DNA of 64,000 nucleotides, taken from the NCBI RefSeq assembly GCF_001693485.1, contig NZ_MAXC01000023.1, positions 558,001-622,000 on the forward strand, read 5' to 3'. The stretch comes from Bradyrhizobium sp. LMTR 3. GTDB lineage: Bacteria; Pseudomonadota; Alphaproteobacteria; Rhizobiales; Xanthobacteraceae. The notes beneath the pieces were generated by a model, which saw only the letters and a list, made by a program, of their open reading frames with translations, had not been told where the DNA came from and made no database searches. This document shows positions 17,622 through 25,856 of the stretch, one piece after another (positions within the stretch are counted from its first letter, which is position 1; each line of letters opens with the position of its first letter). Made by a program: the position numbers and the translations under genes.

Positions 17622-18641
17622 ATGAACCCGGCCTTTTTGCTGCGAACGTTAACCACCGGTCTTCTGGTGCTGACCGCAGGACTGATGCCTGTGCGCGCCG
17701 AAACCCTCGACAAGGTGTCGTTCGGAACCAACTGGGTCGCGGAGGCCGAGCATGGCGGCTTCTTCCAGGCGGTCGCCGACGGCACCTACAAGAAATACGG
17801 CCTCGACGTCACCATAGTGCCCGGCGGGCCAAACACCAACAACCGTATCCTGCTGACCGCCGGCAAGCTCGACTTCTTCATGAGCGCGAACACGCTGCAA
17901 TCGTTCGACGCCGTCGCCAATAACGTGCCGCTGATTGCGGTCGCCGCGATCTTCCAGAAGGATCCGCAGGTATTCCTCACCCATCCGGAAACCAAAATTG
18001 CAAAACTCGAAGATCTCAAGCCGCTGACGCTGCTGGTGTCCAAGGAAGGCGTGGCGAGCTACTTCCAGTGGCTGAAATCCGAATATGGGTTCAGCGAGAG
18101 CAAGGTAAAGCCCTACACCTTCAATCCGCAGCCTTTCATCGTGAACAAGCAGAGCGCGATGCAGGGTTACGTTACCTCCGAGCCCTACGCCGTCGAGAAG
18201 GCGGCCGGCTTCAAGCCCGGCGTGATCCTGCTCGCCGATCACGGCTTCAACGCCTATTCGACGCTGATCGAGACCCGCCGCGAGATCGTCGACAAGAAGC
18301 CGGACCTCGTGCAGCGCTTTGTCGATGCCTCCGTCATCGGCTGGTACAACTATCTCTACGGCGACAATTCCGCCGGCAACGCGATGATCAAGCAGATCAA
18401 CCCCGAAATGACCGACGAGCTGCTGAGCTATTCCGTCGCCAAGATGAAGGAATACGGCATCGTCGATTCCGGCGATACGTTGCGCGACGGCATCGGCGCC
18501 ATGAACGACGCGCGCGTGGCGAGCTTCTTCGACAAGATGGTGCGGGCCGGCGTGGTTCGCCGCGATATCGACTACCGTCAGGCCTACACGCTTCGCTTCG
18601 TCAACAAGGCCGTCGGTCTCGATCTGCGGCCGAAGAACTGA
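17622..18641 (+). CDS. ABC transporter substrate-binding protein (NMT1/THI5-like)
   Basis: This 339-residue periplasmic binding protein has a signal peptide (about residues 1-24, ending PVRA). The NMT1/SsuA-type fold is shown by FGTNWVAEAEHGGFFQAVADG, VTIVPGGPNTNNRILLTAGK and VSKEGVASYFQWLKSEYGF. Related proteins bind pyrimidine thiamine precursors, riboflavin, nitrate or sulfonates. Nothing here fixes the ligand, and no TPP-riboswitch motif was seen upstream. GGAG precedes the ATG. It is the first gene of a four- or five-gene operon with ATPase, permease and dehydrogenase. Confidence 0.88.
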   Translation: MNPAFLLRTLTTGLLVLTAGLMPVRAETLDKVSFGTNWVAEAEHGGFFQAVADGTYKKYGLDVTIVPGGPNTNNRILLTAGKLDFFMSANTLQSFDAVANNVPLIAVAAIFQKDPQVFLTHPETKIAKLEDLKPLTLLVSKEGVASYFQWLKSEYGFSESKVKPYTFNPQPFIVNKQSAMQGYVTSEPYAVEKAAGFKPGVILLADHGFNAYSTLIETRREIVDKKPDLVQRFVDASVIGWYNYLYGDNSAGNAMIKQINPEMTDELLSYSVAKMKEYGIVDSGDTLRDGIGAMNDARVASFFDKMVRAGVVRRDIDYRQAYTLRFVNKAVGLDLRPKN

Positions 18642-18647
18642 GGCGAG

Positions 18648-19460
18648 ATGGCCGGGCCCGCTTTGTCGGAGACGGATAGCGATGCGGCGGGCCTTGCAGT
18701 GCGTCTGCGCGCGGTAAGCAAGACCTATGACAACGGGGTGACCGCGCTGGGGCCGCTCGATCTCGATGTCGCAAAGGGCGACTTCGTCTCGCTGCTCGGG
18801 CCTTCCGGCTGCGGAAAATCCACCGCGCTGCGGCTGATCGCGGGACTCGGCACACCGAGTGCGGGCACGGTGAGCGTTTCCCATCGCGCCACCAAGGCGG
18901 ATGGGCGGCATCCCATCGGTTTCGTATTTCAGGAGCCCACGCTGATGCCGTGGGCGAGCGTGCGCGACAACGTTTGCCTGCCGCTGAAGCTTGCGCATGC
19001 GGCGCCGGCCGAAGCCGACCGGCGTATCGAGGAGGCGCTGGCGCAGGTCGGCCTTGCCGAATTTGCCGGTGCATACCCCCGCGAATTGTCGGGCGGCATG
19101 AAGATGCGGATCTCATTGGCGCGGGCGCTGGTCACCGACCCGGACATTCTCCTGCTGGACGAGCCATTCGCGGCGCTCGACGAGATCACGCGCTTCCGGC
19201 TCAACGACGACCTGCTGTCGCTCTGGCGCAAGCTGCACAAGACCGTCATCTTCGTCACCCACTCGGTATTCGAGTCGGTCTATCTGTCGCAGCGGGTGAT
19301 CGTGATGACGGCGCGGCCGGGAAGCATCAGCGCCGAGTTTCGCATCGCAACGGCGGAGCCGCGTGGGGAGGCGTTTCGCACCTCGGCCGACTATGCCGGC
19401 TATTGCCGCGAGGTCTCGAATGCGCTGGCGCCTTCCTATTCCGGGCAGCGCAGCGCATGA
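18648..19460 (+). CDS. ABC transporter ATP-binding protein (NitT/TauT/SsuB type)
   Basis: This 270-residue ATPase drives the importer. Walker A is GPSGCGKST, the Q-loop lies in GFVFQEPTLMPWASV, the ABC signature is ELSGGMKMRISLARAL (LSGGM, as in nitrate/taurine-type ATPases), and Walker B is ILLLDEPFAALDE with switch His in VTHSVFE. It starts 6 nt after the binding-protein stop and its stop overlaps the permease start by 4 nt (ATGA), so all three are one translational unit. Confidence 0.92.
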   Translation: MAGPALSETDSDAAGLAVRLRAVSKTYDNGVTALGPLDLDVAKGDFVSLLGPSGCGKSTALRLIAGLGTPSAGTVSVSHRATKADGRHPIGFVFQEPTLMPWASVRDNVCLPLKLAHAAPAEADRRIEEALAQVGLAEFAGAYPRELSGGMKMRISLARALVTDPDILLLDEPFAALDEITRFRLNDDLLSLWRKLHKTVIFVTHSVFESVYLSQRVIVMTARPGSISAEFRIATAEPRGEAFRTSADYAGYCREVSNALAPSYSGQRSA

Positions 19461-20233
19461 GTTCCCTGCAGAACATCGGCCGCATGCTGCTTCCCGTTGT
19501 CGTGCTCGCAGCCGGCCTGGCGTTGTGGGAATTCGTCGTCCGCGTCAACGATATCCAGCCCTATGTGCTGCCGAGCCCGACAACCGTGTTTCAAACGCTC
19601 GTCAGCGATTGGCCGGTGCTGTCGGAATCGCTGGGCGTCACCTTGCTCACCACGCTGGAAGGCTTCATCGCTGCAGCCGTCGGCGGCGTCGCGCTGGCGC
19701 TGGTGTTCAACCAATCGAAATGGCTGGAATATTCGCTGTTTCCCTATGCGGTGATTCTGCAGGTCACGCCGGTGATCGCAATTGCGCCGCTATTGCTGAT
19801 CTATCTGTCGCAGCAGACTGCGGTGATTGTCTGCGCCTGGATCGTCGGTTTCTTTCCGGTTCTGTCCAACACCACGCTCGGGCTGAATTCGGTGGATCGC
19901 AATCTGGCCGGGTTGTTTCAGCTCTATGGCGCGTCACGGCTTCAGACGTTGCGGTACCTGAAATTGCCGGCGGCACTGCCGTTCATCCTCGGTGGCTTGC
20001 GGATCGCGGGCGGCCTGTCGCTGATCGGCGCCGTGGTCGCCGAAATCGCCGCGGGCACGGCAGGCGCCGGCTCCGGCCTTGCGTTCCGGATCGCCGAATC
20101 CGGTTATCGCCTCAACATTCCCCGAATGTTCGCGGCGTTGTTGTTGCTGTCGGTGGCCGGGATTGTCATCTATGGGCTGCTGGCGCTAGTTTCGCATCTG
20201 GTACTACGGCGCTGGCATGAGAGCGCGCTTTGA
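19457..20233 (+). CDS. ABC transporter permease (NitT/TauT/SsuC type)
   Basis: This 258-residue inner-membrane permease has about six helices. The cytoplasmic loop that contacts the ATPase is GASRLQTLRYLKLPAALPFI (the EAA-type loop), with LPSPTTVFQTL near the N-terminus, as in SsuC and ThiX-like permeases. The ATG overlaps the ATPase stop. It belongs to the same importer as the NMT1-like binding protein. Substrate unknown. Confidence 0.92.
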   Translation: MSSLQNIGRMLLPVVVLAAGLALWEFVVRVNDIQPYVLPSPTTVFQTLVSDWPVLSESLGVTLLTTLEGFIAAAVGGVALALVFNQSKWLEYSLFPYAVILQVTPVIAIAPLLLIYLSQQTAVIVCAWIVGFFPVLSNTTLGLNSVDRNLAGLFQLYGASRLQTLRYLKLPAALPFILGGLRIAGGLSLIGAVVAEIAAGTAGAGSGLAFRIAESGYRLNIPRMFAALLLLSVAGIVIYGLLALVSHLVLRRWHESAL

Positions 20234-20244
20234 AAGGAAAATTG

Positions 20245-21234
20245 ATGGCTGCCGCGAATGTTTCGTCCGAGAAGATCGATCTGTTGATCTACGGACCTGT
20301 CAGGCCGATCCTGGAAAACGGTTTTCCGGATCAGTACGTCCTGCATATGGCGGAGAGCCGCGCCGACCTCGAGCGCTTGACGCCCGATACGGTCGCAAAA
20401 ATCCGCGGCATGGCGGTCACCTATCACATGGTGCCGGCGGACGCGAAGGCGCTGTCGCAATTTCCGGAGCTTGAAATCGTCGCGAGCTTCGGCGTCGGCT
20501 ACGACCACGTCGACTCGGCTTATGCGCGCGAGCACAATATCGTCGTCACCAACACGCCCGATGTACTGACGGAAGAAGTCGCCGACGTCGCGATGGGGCT
20601 TCTGATCGCGACCTTGCGCGAATTCGTCAAGGCCGATCGTTATCTGCGCGCCGGCCAGTGGCAGACGCAGAACTATCCCTTGAGCGCCGGTTCGCTGCGC
20701 GACCGCAAGATCGGCATCGTCGGCATGGGCCGCATCGGACAGGCGATCGGCCGCCGGCTCGAGGCCTCGCGCGTGCCGGTTTGCTATCATTCGCGCAATC
20801 CGTCGTCGGCCGTGTCCTACCAGCATTATCCCGACCTGATGGAGATGGCGAAGGCGGTCGATACGCTGATCGTCATCGTGCCCGGCGGCGCCTCGACCGC
20901 CAAGATGATCAATGCCGACGTGTTGCAGGCGCTTGGTCCGCGCGGCGTTTTGATCAACGTCGCGCGCGGCTCCGTCGTCGACGAGCCGGCGCTGGTCGCG
21001 GCGCTGAAATCCGGCACCATCCTCGCCGCCGGGCTCGATGTGTTTGCCAACGAGCCGAGCGTGCCGGACGAGTTGAAGGCGATGCAAAATGTCGTGCTGT
21101 TGCCACATATCGGCTCAGCTTCTGTGGTAACGCGGAACGCCATGGATCAACTGGTCGTCGATAACCTGAAAAACTGGTTTGCCGGCAAGGCGCCCTTGAC
21201 GCCTGTTCCGGAGACCCCGGTGAAGGGACGCTGA
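20245..21234 (+). CDS. D-isomer-specific 2-hydroxyacid dehydrogenase
   Basis: This 329-residue NAD(P)-dependent enzyme reduces 2-oxoacids to D-2-hydroxyacids or the reverse. The Rossmann loop is GIVGMGRIGQAIGRRL. The catalytic Arg lies in INVARGSVVDEPAL, Glu in AGLDVFANEPSVP, and His in VLLPHIGSAS. It is closest in feel to the hydroxypyruvate/glyoxylate reductase (GhrB) branch. It begins 11 nt after the ABC permease stop, with AAAGGAAA before the ATG, and so is in the importer operon. Its substrate may derive from the imported compound; that is inference. Confidence 0.9.
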   Translation: MAAANVSSEKIDLLIYGPVRPILENGFPDQYVLHMAESRADLERLTPDTVAKIRGMAVTYHMVPADAKALSQFPELEIVASFGVGYDHVDSAYAREHNIVVTNTPDVLTEEVADVAMGLLIATLREFVKADRYLRAGQWQTQNYPLSAGSLRDRKIGIVGMGRIGQAIGRRLEASRVPVCYHSRNPSSAVSYQHYPDLMEMAKAVDTLIVIVPGGASTAKMINADVLQALGPRGVLINVARGSVVDEPALVAALKSGTILAAGLDVFANEPSVPDELKAMQNVVLLPHIGSASVVTRNAMDQLVVDNLKNWFAGKAPLTPVPETPVKGR

Positions 21235-21236
21235 CG

Positions 21237-21935
21237 TTGCGCAGGTCTTCGGGCATTGCGGCAGCAGCGCTGACGGCGCTACTTGCGCTTGCGTCGCAAG
21301 TGGCGGCGCAGGATGCCTCGACCCTGAAGAAGGAAATGATCGGGCAGTGGGAGCTCGCCACCACCGAGCGCAGCAAGACCTGCGTCGTCACGATGAAGGG
21401 CGATGCGACGCCGCAAGGGCTCAAGCTCGAGCTCGAGCCCGGTTGCGCCAAGGCGTTGCCGTTCACCAAGGACATCACGGCCTGGAATATCAAGGGGCTG
21501 GACATCGTGCGGCTGCAGGATGCGGCAGGCCAGCCAGTGATCGACTTCACCGAAGTCGAGAGCGGCATTTTCGAGGGCCTGCGGACCGGCGAGGGCGTCT
21601 ACATCCTGCAGAACCTCGCGGCCGCCCGCTCGCTCGCCAAGTCGATGGACCAGATGATCGGCGACTGGTCGATGGTTCGCGGCAATGGGCAGACGATCTG
21701 CGGACTGACGCTGACCAACACCGAGGCGACAGGGGATAATTTCCAGGTGTTCCTGAAGCCGAAATGCGATCCGGCGGTTGCGGCCTTCGCGCCAAATCAG
21801 TGGCGGCTAGAGCGCGGACAGATGATCCTGATGTCGGCCAAAGGCGAAACCTGGCAGTTCGAAGCCGACGACAATGCGCAGTGGCGGCGGGTGCCTGATA
21901 CCGCCGACCCCCTGATCATGATCCGGGGGCAGTAG
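21237..21935 (+). CDS. Exported protein with two AprI/Inh protease-inhibitor-like domains
   Basis: This 232-residue protein starts at TTG, 2 nt after the dehydrogenase stop, with AAGGGA as ribosome site. A signal peptide (about residues 1-24, ending QVAAQ) is followed by two tandem domains, each opening MIG-W (MIGQWELATTERSKTC and MIGDWSMVRGNGQTIC). Each continues with a Cys-containing beta-barrel pattern ending in W-x-(F/L)E. This is the AprI/Inh family, single-domain inhibitors of secreted serralysin-type metalloproteases. No such protease is in the window. The tandem form may have another lipocalin-like role. Confidence 0.75.
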   Translation: MRRSSGIAAAALTALLALASQVAAQDASTLKKEMIGQWELATTERSKTCVVTMKGDATPQGLKLELEPGCAKALPFTKDITAWNIKGLDIVRLQDAAGQPVIDFTEVESGIFEGLRTGEGVYILQNLAAARSLAKSMDQMIGDWSMVRGNGQTICGLTLTNTEATGDNFQVFLKPKCDPAVAAFAPNQWRLERGQMILMSAKGETWQFEADDNAQWRRVPDTADPLIMIRGQ

Positions 21936-22062
21936 GCGGTTCCCCCCGGGGCCTAGATTTTTTTACCAGCGCATGTCGATCCGGCCGCGGCCGGATCGTC
22001 GTTCTCTGTAGCGAGACGAATGGCCGGCCTGATGCCGCCAGCTCGCAGCACAGGAGTTGTTC

Positions 22063-22461
22063 ATGCGCTTCATGTCCATCGTCACTTCCCCGCAACCGAT
22101 GAAAGCCCCGACGCCCGCCCTGCTGGAAGCGATGGGCAAGCTTGCCGAACGCGAGATCAAGGCCGGCCGGATGATCGACATGGGCGGGCTGACCCCGCTG
22201 CAGCAGGGGGCGCAGGTCTCGATCGAAGGCGGCAAGCTGAGGGTCACCGACGGCCCGTTCGTGGAGGCCAAGGAAGTGATCGGCGGCTACGCCATCTTCG
22301 AGTTCCGCGACAAGGCGGAAGCGCTCGCCATGGCCAAGGAGTTTATGCAGCTTCATCTCGACCACATGCCCGGCTGGGAAGGCACCTGCGAGCTGCGCGC
22401 CATGGCCGGCCACGGCCTGGAAACGACCTGCGGCGACGTCGAATCCCCTGCGCACGCCTGA
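22063..22461 (+). CDS. DGPF-domain (YCII-related) protein, partner of ECF sigma factor
   Basis: This 132-residue protein of the YCII-like family has the signature DGPFVEAKEVIGGYAIFEF. AGGAG lies 6 nt before ATG at 22063, so the in-frame TTG at 22057 is not preferred. In many bacteria DGPF proteins are encoded next to ECF42 sigma factors, as here, where the sigma gene starts 32 nt downstream. The biochemical role is unknown; a regulatory or enzymatic link to the sigma factor is assumed from conserved neighbourhood. Confidence 0.85.
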   Translation: MRFMSIVTSPQPMKAPTPALLEAMGKLAEREIKAGRMIDMGGLTPLQQGAQVSIEGGKLRVTDGPFVEAKEVIGGYAIFEFRDKAEALAMAKEFMQLHLDHMPGWEGTCELRAMAGHGLETTCGDVESPAHA

Positions 22462-22492
22462 TGGCGCGGCATAGACGATCTGGTCGGCGGCG

Positions 22493-23770
22493 ATGACGGC
22501 CGCCGACGTCAATCGCACCATCCTCGCGGTCTGGCGCATCGAACAGCCGCGCCTGATCACGGGGCTGTCGCGAATGCTGCGCGACGTGCCGCTGGCGGAG
22601 GATTTGACCCAGGAAGCCTTGGTCGCGGCGCTGGAGCATTGGCCTGCCAGCGGCGTGCCGGAGAAGCCCGGGGCGTGGCTGATGGCGCTGGCCAAGCGTC
22701 GTGCGCTGGATCATCTGCGTCGCCGCAGCATGCTCGCGCGCAAGCATGAGATGCTGACGCGCGACCTCGAGCAGGAGCAACAGGCGATGCCCGACCTGGA
22801 CGCCGCACTCGACGACGATATTGGTGACGAGTTGCTCCGGCTGATCTTCACCGCCTGCCATCCCAAACTGTCGCGCGAGGCGCGCGCGGCGCTGGCGCTC
22901 CGGATGATCTGCGGTCTGACCACGGAAGAGATCGCGCGCGCCTTCCTGCAGCCGGAAGCGACCATCGCCCAGCGCATCGTGCGGGCGAAGCGGACGCTGT
23001 CCGAATCCGGACTTGCCTACGAAACGCCACGCGGCGAGCAGCTTTCGGAACGGCTCGCCTCGGTGCTGGAGGTCGTCTATCTCATCTTCAACGAAGGCTA
23101 TACGGCCGCCCGCGGCGACGAATGGCTGCGACCGCAGCTCTGCAACGACGCGCTGCGCATGGGCCGCGTGCTGACGCTGGTCGCGCCGCAGGAAGCCGAA
23201 GCCCACGGCCTGCTCGCGCTGATGGAGCTGAATGCTTCGCGCACCGCGGCGCGCACCGACGCAGCCGGCGATCCGATTCTCCTGATGGACCAGAACCGCG
23301 CACTGTGGGACCGGCTTCAGATCCGCCGCGGGTTGCTGGCGCTGGTCCGGGCGCACGACCTTGGCGGCGGGCGCGGCTTCTACACCCTGCAGGCCGCGAT
23401 TGTCGCCTGTCACGCCAGAGCCGCTACACCTGATGAAACGGAGTGGCCGCGCATCGCCGAACTCTACGCCAAATTGGGCGCGCTGGTGCGCTCGCCGATC
23501 ATCGAACTCAACCGCGCTGTGGCGGTCGGTATGGCCGAAGGGCCGGCGGCTGCGCTTGCGATCGTGGACGGATTGGCCGGCGAGCCCGCGCTGAAGACCT
23601 ATCACCTGTTCCCAAGCGTCCGCGGCGATCTGCTGCACAAACTCGGCCGCGTTGGAGAAGCCCGCGCTGCGTTCGAGCTCGCGTCAACACTTGCGACCAA
23701 CAAGCGCGAACGCGAATTGTTGCAGCGGCGGGCCACTGAGACGAGCCGTGGCGCGCCGAAGCCGTTCTGA
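22493..23770 (+). CDS. ECF42-type RNA polymerase sigma factor
   Basis: This 425-residue protein is more than twice the length of a classic ECF factor. Region 2 (RDVPLAEDLTQEALVAALEHW, with KPGAWLMALAKRRALDHLRR) and region 4 (ALRMICGLTTEEIARAFLQ) lie in the first 180 residues. The remainder is a helical, TPR-like C-terminal extension (IELNRAVAVGMAEGPAAALAI and similar). That layout plus an upstream DGPF gene is typical of ECF42. Members lack a classic anti-sigma factor; the C-terminal part is thought to replace it. Confidence 0.88.
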   Translation: MTAADVNRTILAVWRIEQPRLITGLSRMLRDVPLAEDLTQEALVAALEHWPASGVPEKPGAWLMALAKRRALDHLRRRSMLARKHEMLTRDLEQEQQAMPDLDAALDDDIGDELLRLIFTACHPKLSREARAALALRMICGLTTEEIARAFLQPEATIAQRIVRAKRTLSESGLAYETPRGEQLSERLASVLEVVYLIFNEGYTAARGDEWLRPQLCNDALRMGRVLTLVAPQEAEAHGLLALMELNASRTAARTDAAGDPILLMDQNRALWDRLQIRRGLLALVRAHDLGGGRGFYTLQAAIVACHARAATPDETEWPRIAELYAKLGALVRSPIIELNRAVAVGMAEGPAAALAIVDGLAGEPALKTYHLFPSVRGDLLHKLGRVGEARAAFELASTLATNKRERELLQRRATETSRGAPKPF

Positions 23771-23772
23771 CT

Positions 23773-24084
23773 TCAGATGAACCGGAATTGCGACCGCTCG
23801 CGTTTGGCGAGTTTCGGAATCGCCTGCCCGAGAATGATGTTCTTGAAGTGGTCGGTCTGTTGATGCTCGGCGAAGGCTGCTTCGCCTGCGAATACCTCGT
23901 AAAAGAAGAATTCTCGTGGCTTTGCGATGTTCTGATGAATCTGGAATGCCTTCACGCCGGGCTCACGCTGTGCCTGCGGCAGAAAATCTTTCAGAAGCTC
24001 CGCGACGGTGGCTTCTTCACCCGAGTTGACTTCCCAGAATGCAGTGACGATCAGGTTCTGGTTTGCGTTGTTGGTAGCAGCCAT
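23773..24084 (-). CDS. Antibiotic-biosynthesis-monooxygenase-fold (YgiN-like) protein
   Basis: This 103-residue dimeric alpha/beta-barrel protein resembles quinol monooxygenase YgiN. The pattern LIVTAFWEVNSGEEATVAEL, then REPGVKAFQIHQ and a C-terminal HQQTDHFKNII, fits the family. Members act on quinones or heme or have no known substrate. The start at 24084 has CAGGAG 6 nt upstream. It converges with the sigma-factor gene (stops 2 nt apart) and is divergent from the next gene. Confidence 0.8.
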   Translation of the reverse strand: MAATNNANQNLIVTAFWEVNSGEEATVAELLKDFLPQAQREPGVKAFQIHQNIAKPREFFFYEVFAGEAAFAEHQQTDHFKNIILGQAIPKLAKRERSQFRFI

Positions 24085-24262
24085 AACGTTCTCCTGTGAA
24101 ACGTTCAGTACGTGCTCGTTGGAGCGGCGATGCGGACCACAATGGCTGATCTCGTGACAAGAATGCTTCGGTGCATGTCGAATGATGATGTTAATGTCGA
24201 AGCCGGAACCTGTTTGACGATGCGCGCGTTTCCCCGGAGATAATTTTGCCTGGAGCAGCCGC

Positions 24263-24640
24263 ATGGCCAAAAAGACCGTGCTCGCCATCGGCATCGAGCC
24301 TTCCTTCGTCGACTTTAGCGCCTTCCCGGGGCTCACGGCCGAACTGGTGACAAGCCACATTGCAGCTCAGATCGAGCAGCTTCGCGCGATGGGCTATGAG
24401 GCCGATGGCTGCCTGATCGATCTCGGCGATACCGCCGAAGCCGTCGCCGCCGCGGCGCTGGGCGCAAAGCATTATGACTGCGTCATGATCGGCGCCGGGC
24501 TGCGCGAGCCGCGAGAGCGGCTGCACTTGTTCGAGCGGATCATCAATCTGGTTCACCTCGCCGCGCCGCAAACGCGCATCTGCTTCAACACCTCACCGGC
24601 CGACACCGCCGAGGCGGTGCAACGATGGGTCGCGCCGTGA
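24263..24640 (+). CDS. Conserved hypothetical protein, Rossmann-like
   Basis: This 125-residue soluble protein is not recognised. The alternation of hydrophobic strands and helices (KKTVLAIGIEPSFVDF, AMGYEADGCLIDLGDTAEAV, YDCVMIGAGLREPRERLHLF, INLVHLAAPQTRICFNTSP) suggests a three-layer alpha/beta fold, with a glycine-rich GAG turn near residue 78. No catalytic motif is evident. It is convergent with the TetR gene. Confidence 0.6.
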   Translation: MAKKTVLAIGIEPSFVDFSAFPGLTAELVTSHIAAQIEQLRAMGYEADGCLIDLGDTAEAVAAAALGAKHYDCVMIGAGLREPRERLHLFERIINLVHLAAPQTRICFNTSPADTAEAVQRWVAP

Positions 24641-24652
24641 GCGCGCTTGCGC

Positions 24653-25261
24653 TCAAGTGGTGCGGAAGGCGCCGAGCAGGCTGCCGATGATCTTTTGCCC
24701 GCGGGCACGGAGCCTTCTCGGATTCTCTGCCCCGGGCAGCAGCAGCGCCACCTCGCAGATCATCGCATCGACCATGCGGCTCAGGAGCTCGATGTCCTCG
24801 AAATCGAGCTCGCCCTGGCGTTTCAGCGCGGCAAGCGTCGCGGTGAGCAGGGCCATCGGATGGGCTTCCTCGATCTCCCGGTAGCGCGCATTGCCGAGCA
24901 CCGCCGGCGCTTCCTGGATGACGATGCGCGCATAGGCCGGTTCGAGGCAGGCGTCGAGATAGGCTTCGATGCCCTCGGTCAGGCGGTCCCATATCTTGCG
25001 TTCCATCTTCGCTCGCGCTTCGATCCTGGCTGCGGCCTCGATCTGCAGGGCGACGACGACGGCGTCGAACAGTGCCTTCTTGTCCTCGAAGTGGTGATAG
25101 AAGGCGCCCCGCGTCACGCGCGCCGCGCGCGAGATCGCCTCGATTCCCGCCGCCTGGTACCCCTCGCTCGCAAAAATGTCCCGGCCGGCCGCCAGCAGCG
25201 CCTGCCTCGTGGCTTCCGTGTACTCCTCGCGGCGGGTTCGTTCGCGTCCAGCTTCCTGCAT
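24653..25261 (-). CDS. TetR-family transcriptional regulator
   Basis: This 202-residue repressor-type regulator has an N-terminal helix-turn-helix (residues about 20-60: ARVTRGAFYHHFEDKKALFD, with the TetR Y-x-HF signature). The C-terminal ligand and dimer domain is longer and variable. The start could also be GTG at 25276, five residues upstream. It is divergent from a SnoaL-like gene, with a CATAC-N5-GTATG palindrome between them, and probably represses that neighbour and itself. Confidence 0.88.
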   Translation of the reverse strand: MQEAGRERTRREEYTEATRQALLAAGRDIFASEGYQAAGIEAISRAARVTRGAFYHHFEDKKALFDAVVVALQIEAAARIEARAKMERKIWDRLTEGIEAYLDACLEPAYARIVIQEAPAVLGNARYREIEEAHPMALLTATLAALKRQGELDFEDIELLSRMVDAMICEVALLLPGAENPRRLRARGQKIIGSLLGAFRTT

Positions 25262-25305
25262 GCCCCGACATACCACTTGACGCTCATGATCCCATCAACA
25301 TATAG

Positions 25306-25320
25306 CATACAGACGGTATG
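25306..25320. promoter_or_regulatory. Candidate TetR operator
   Basis: The perfect inverted repeat CATAC-N5-GTATG lies in the 124-bp gap between the TetR gene and the divergent SnoaL-like gene. TetR regulators commonly bind such palindromes next to their own gene. Binding is inferred from position and symmetry. Confidence 0.5.
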
Positions 25321-25385
25321 TGAGAAACGTTAAGTATGAATTCAGGGCAGAAGTGAGCCCGCGGGGAGCTATGGGAGGATAGGTC

Positions 25386-25856
25386 ATGAACAGCGATCGA
25401 ATGTTCGAACTGGCGCGGGCCTTGGCGGAGGCAAAGAGTCGTCAGGACGTGCCGGCGGCGTTAAAGGTTCTCCACGGCGACATGGTGCTGGAAAACCCGG
25501 CCTTCGGAACCACCGCCCGTGGCCTTGCCGAGAACGAGAAGGTGCTGAGCCGGTTCTTCGCTTCGTTCCCGGATTACAATGTCGTCCTGCAGGGCCACGC
25601 CGCCAATGACGATACGCTCGTCTGCTGGGGCCGTGTGCAGATGACAATGACCGGCGATCGTTTCGGCGTGGTGCCGACCGGCAGGCGCGCAGACCTCCCG
25701 GTGTTCATCCAGTTTGCGTTCAAGGACGACCGGATTGTCCACGAGCGATTCCTCTTCGACCTTGCCGAACTCTGCGCGCAGTCCGGCGTCTCGACCGACG
25801 CGGTACGCCGCAGGATATTTGGTGATGCCGGAGTCCGGCAGCTTGCCGCCGAATGA
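25386..25856 (+). CDS. SnoaL-like / NTF2-fold protein
   Basis: This 156-residue cone-fold protein of the SnoaL-like group has the pattern EAKSRQDVPAALKVLHGDM, then SRFFASFPDYNV and IQFAFKDDRIVHERFLFDLA. Members include polyketide cyclases and ester hydrolases, but many have no known reaction. GGGAGG lies upstream of the start. Its stop overlaps the next ATG by 4 nt, so it is coupled to the DUF3237 gene and likely under control of the divergent TetR protein. Confidence 0.75.
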   Translation: MNSDRMFELARALAEAKSRQDVPAALKVLHGDMVLENPAFGTTARGLAENEKVLSRFFASFPDYNVVLQGHAANDDTLVCWGRVQMTMTGDRFGVVPTGRRADLPVFIQFAFKDDRIVHERFLFDLAELCAQSGVSTDAVRRRIFGDAGVRQLAAE

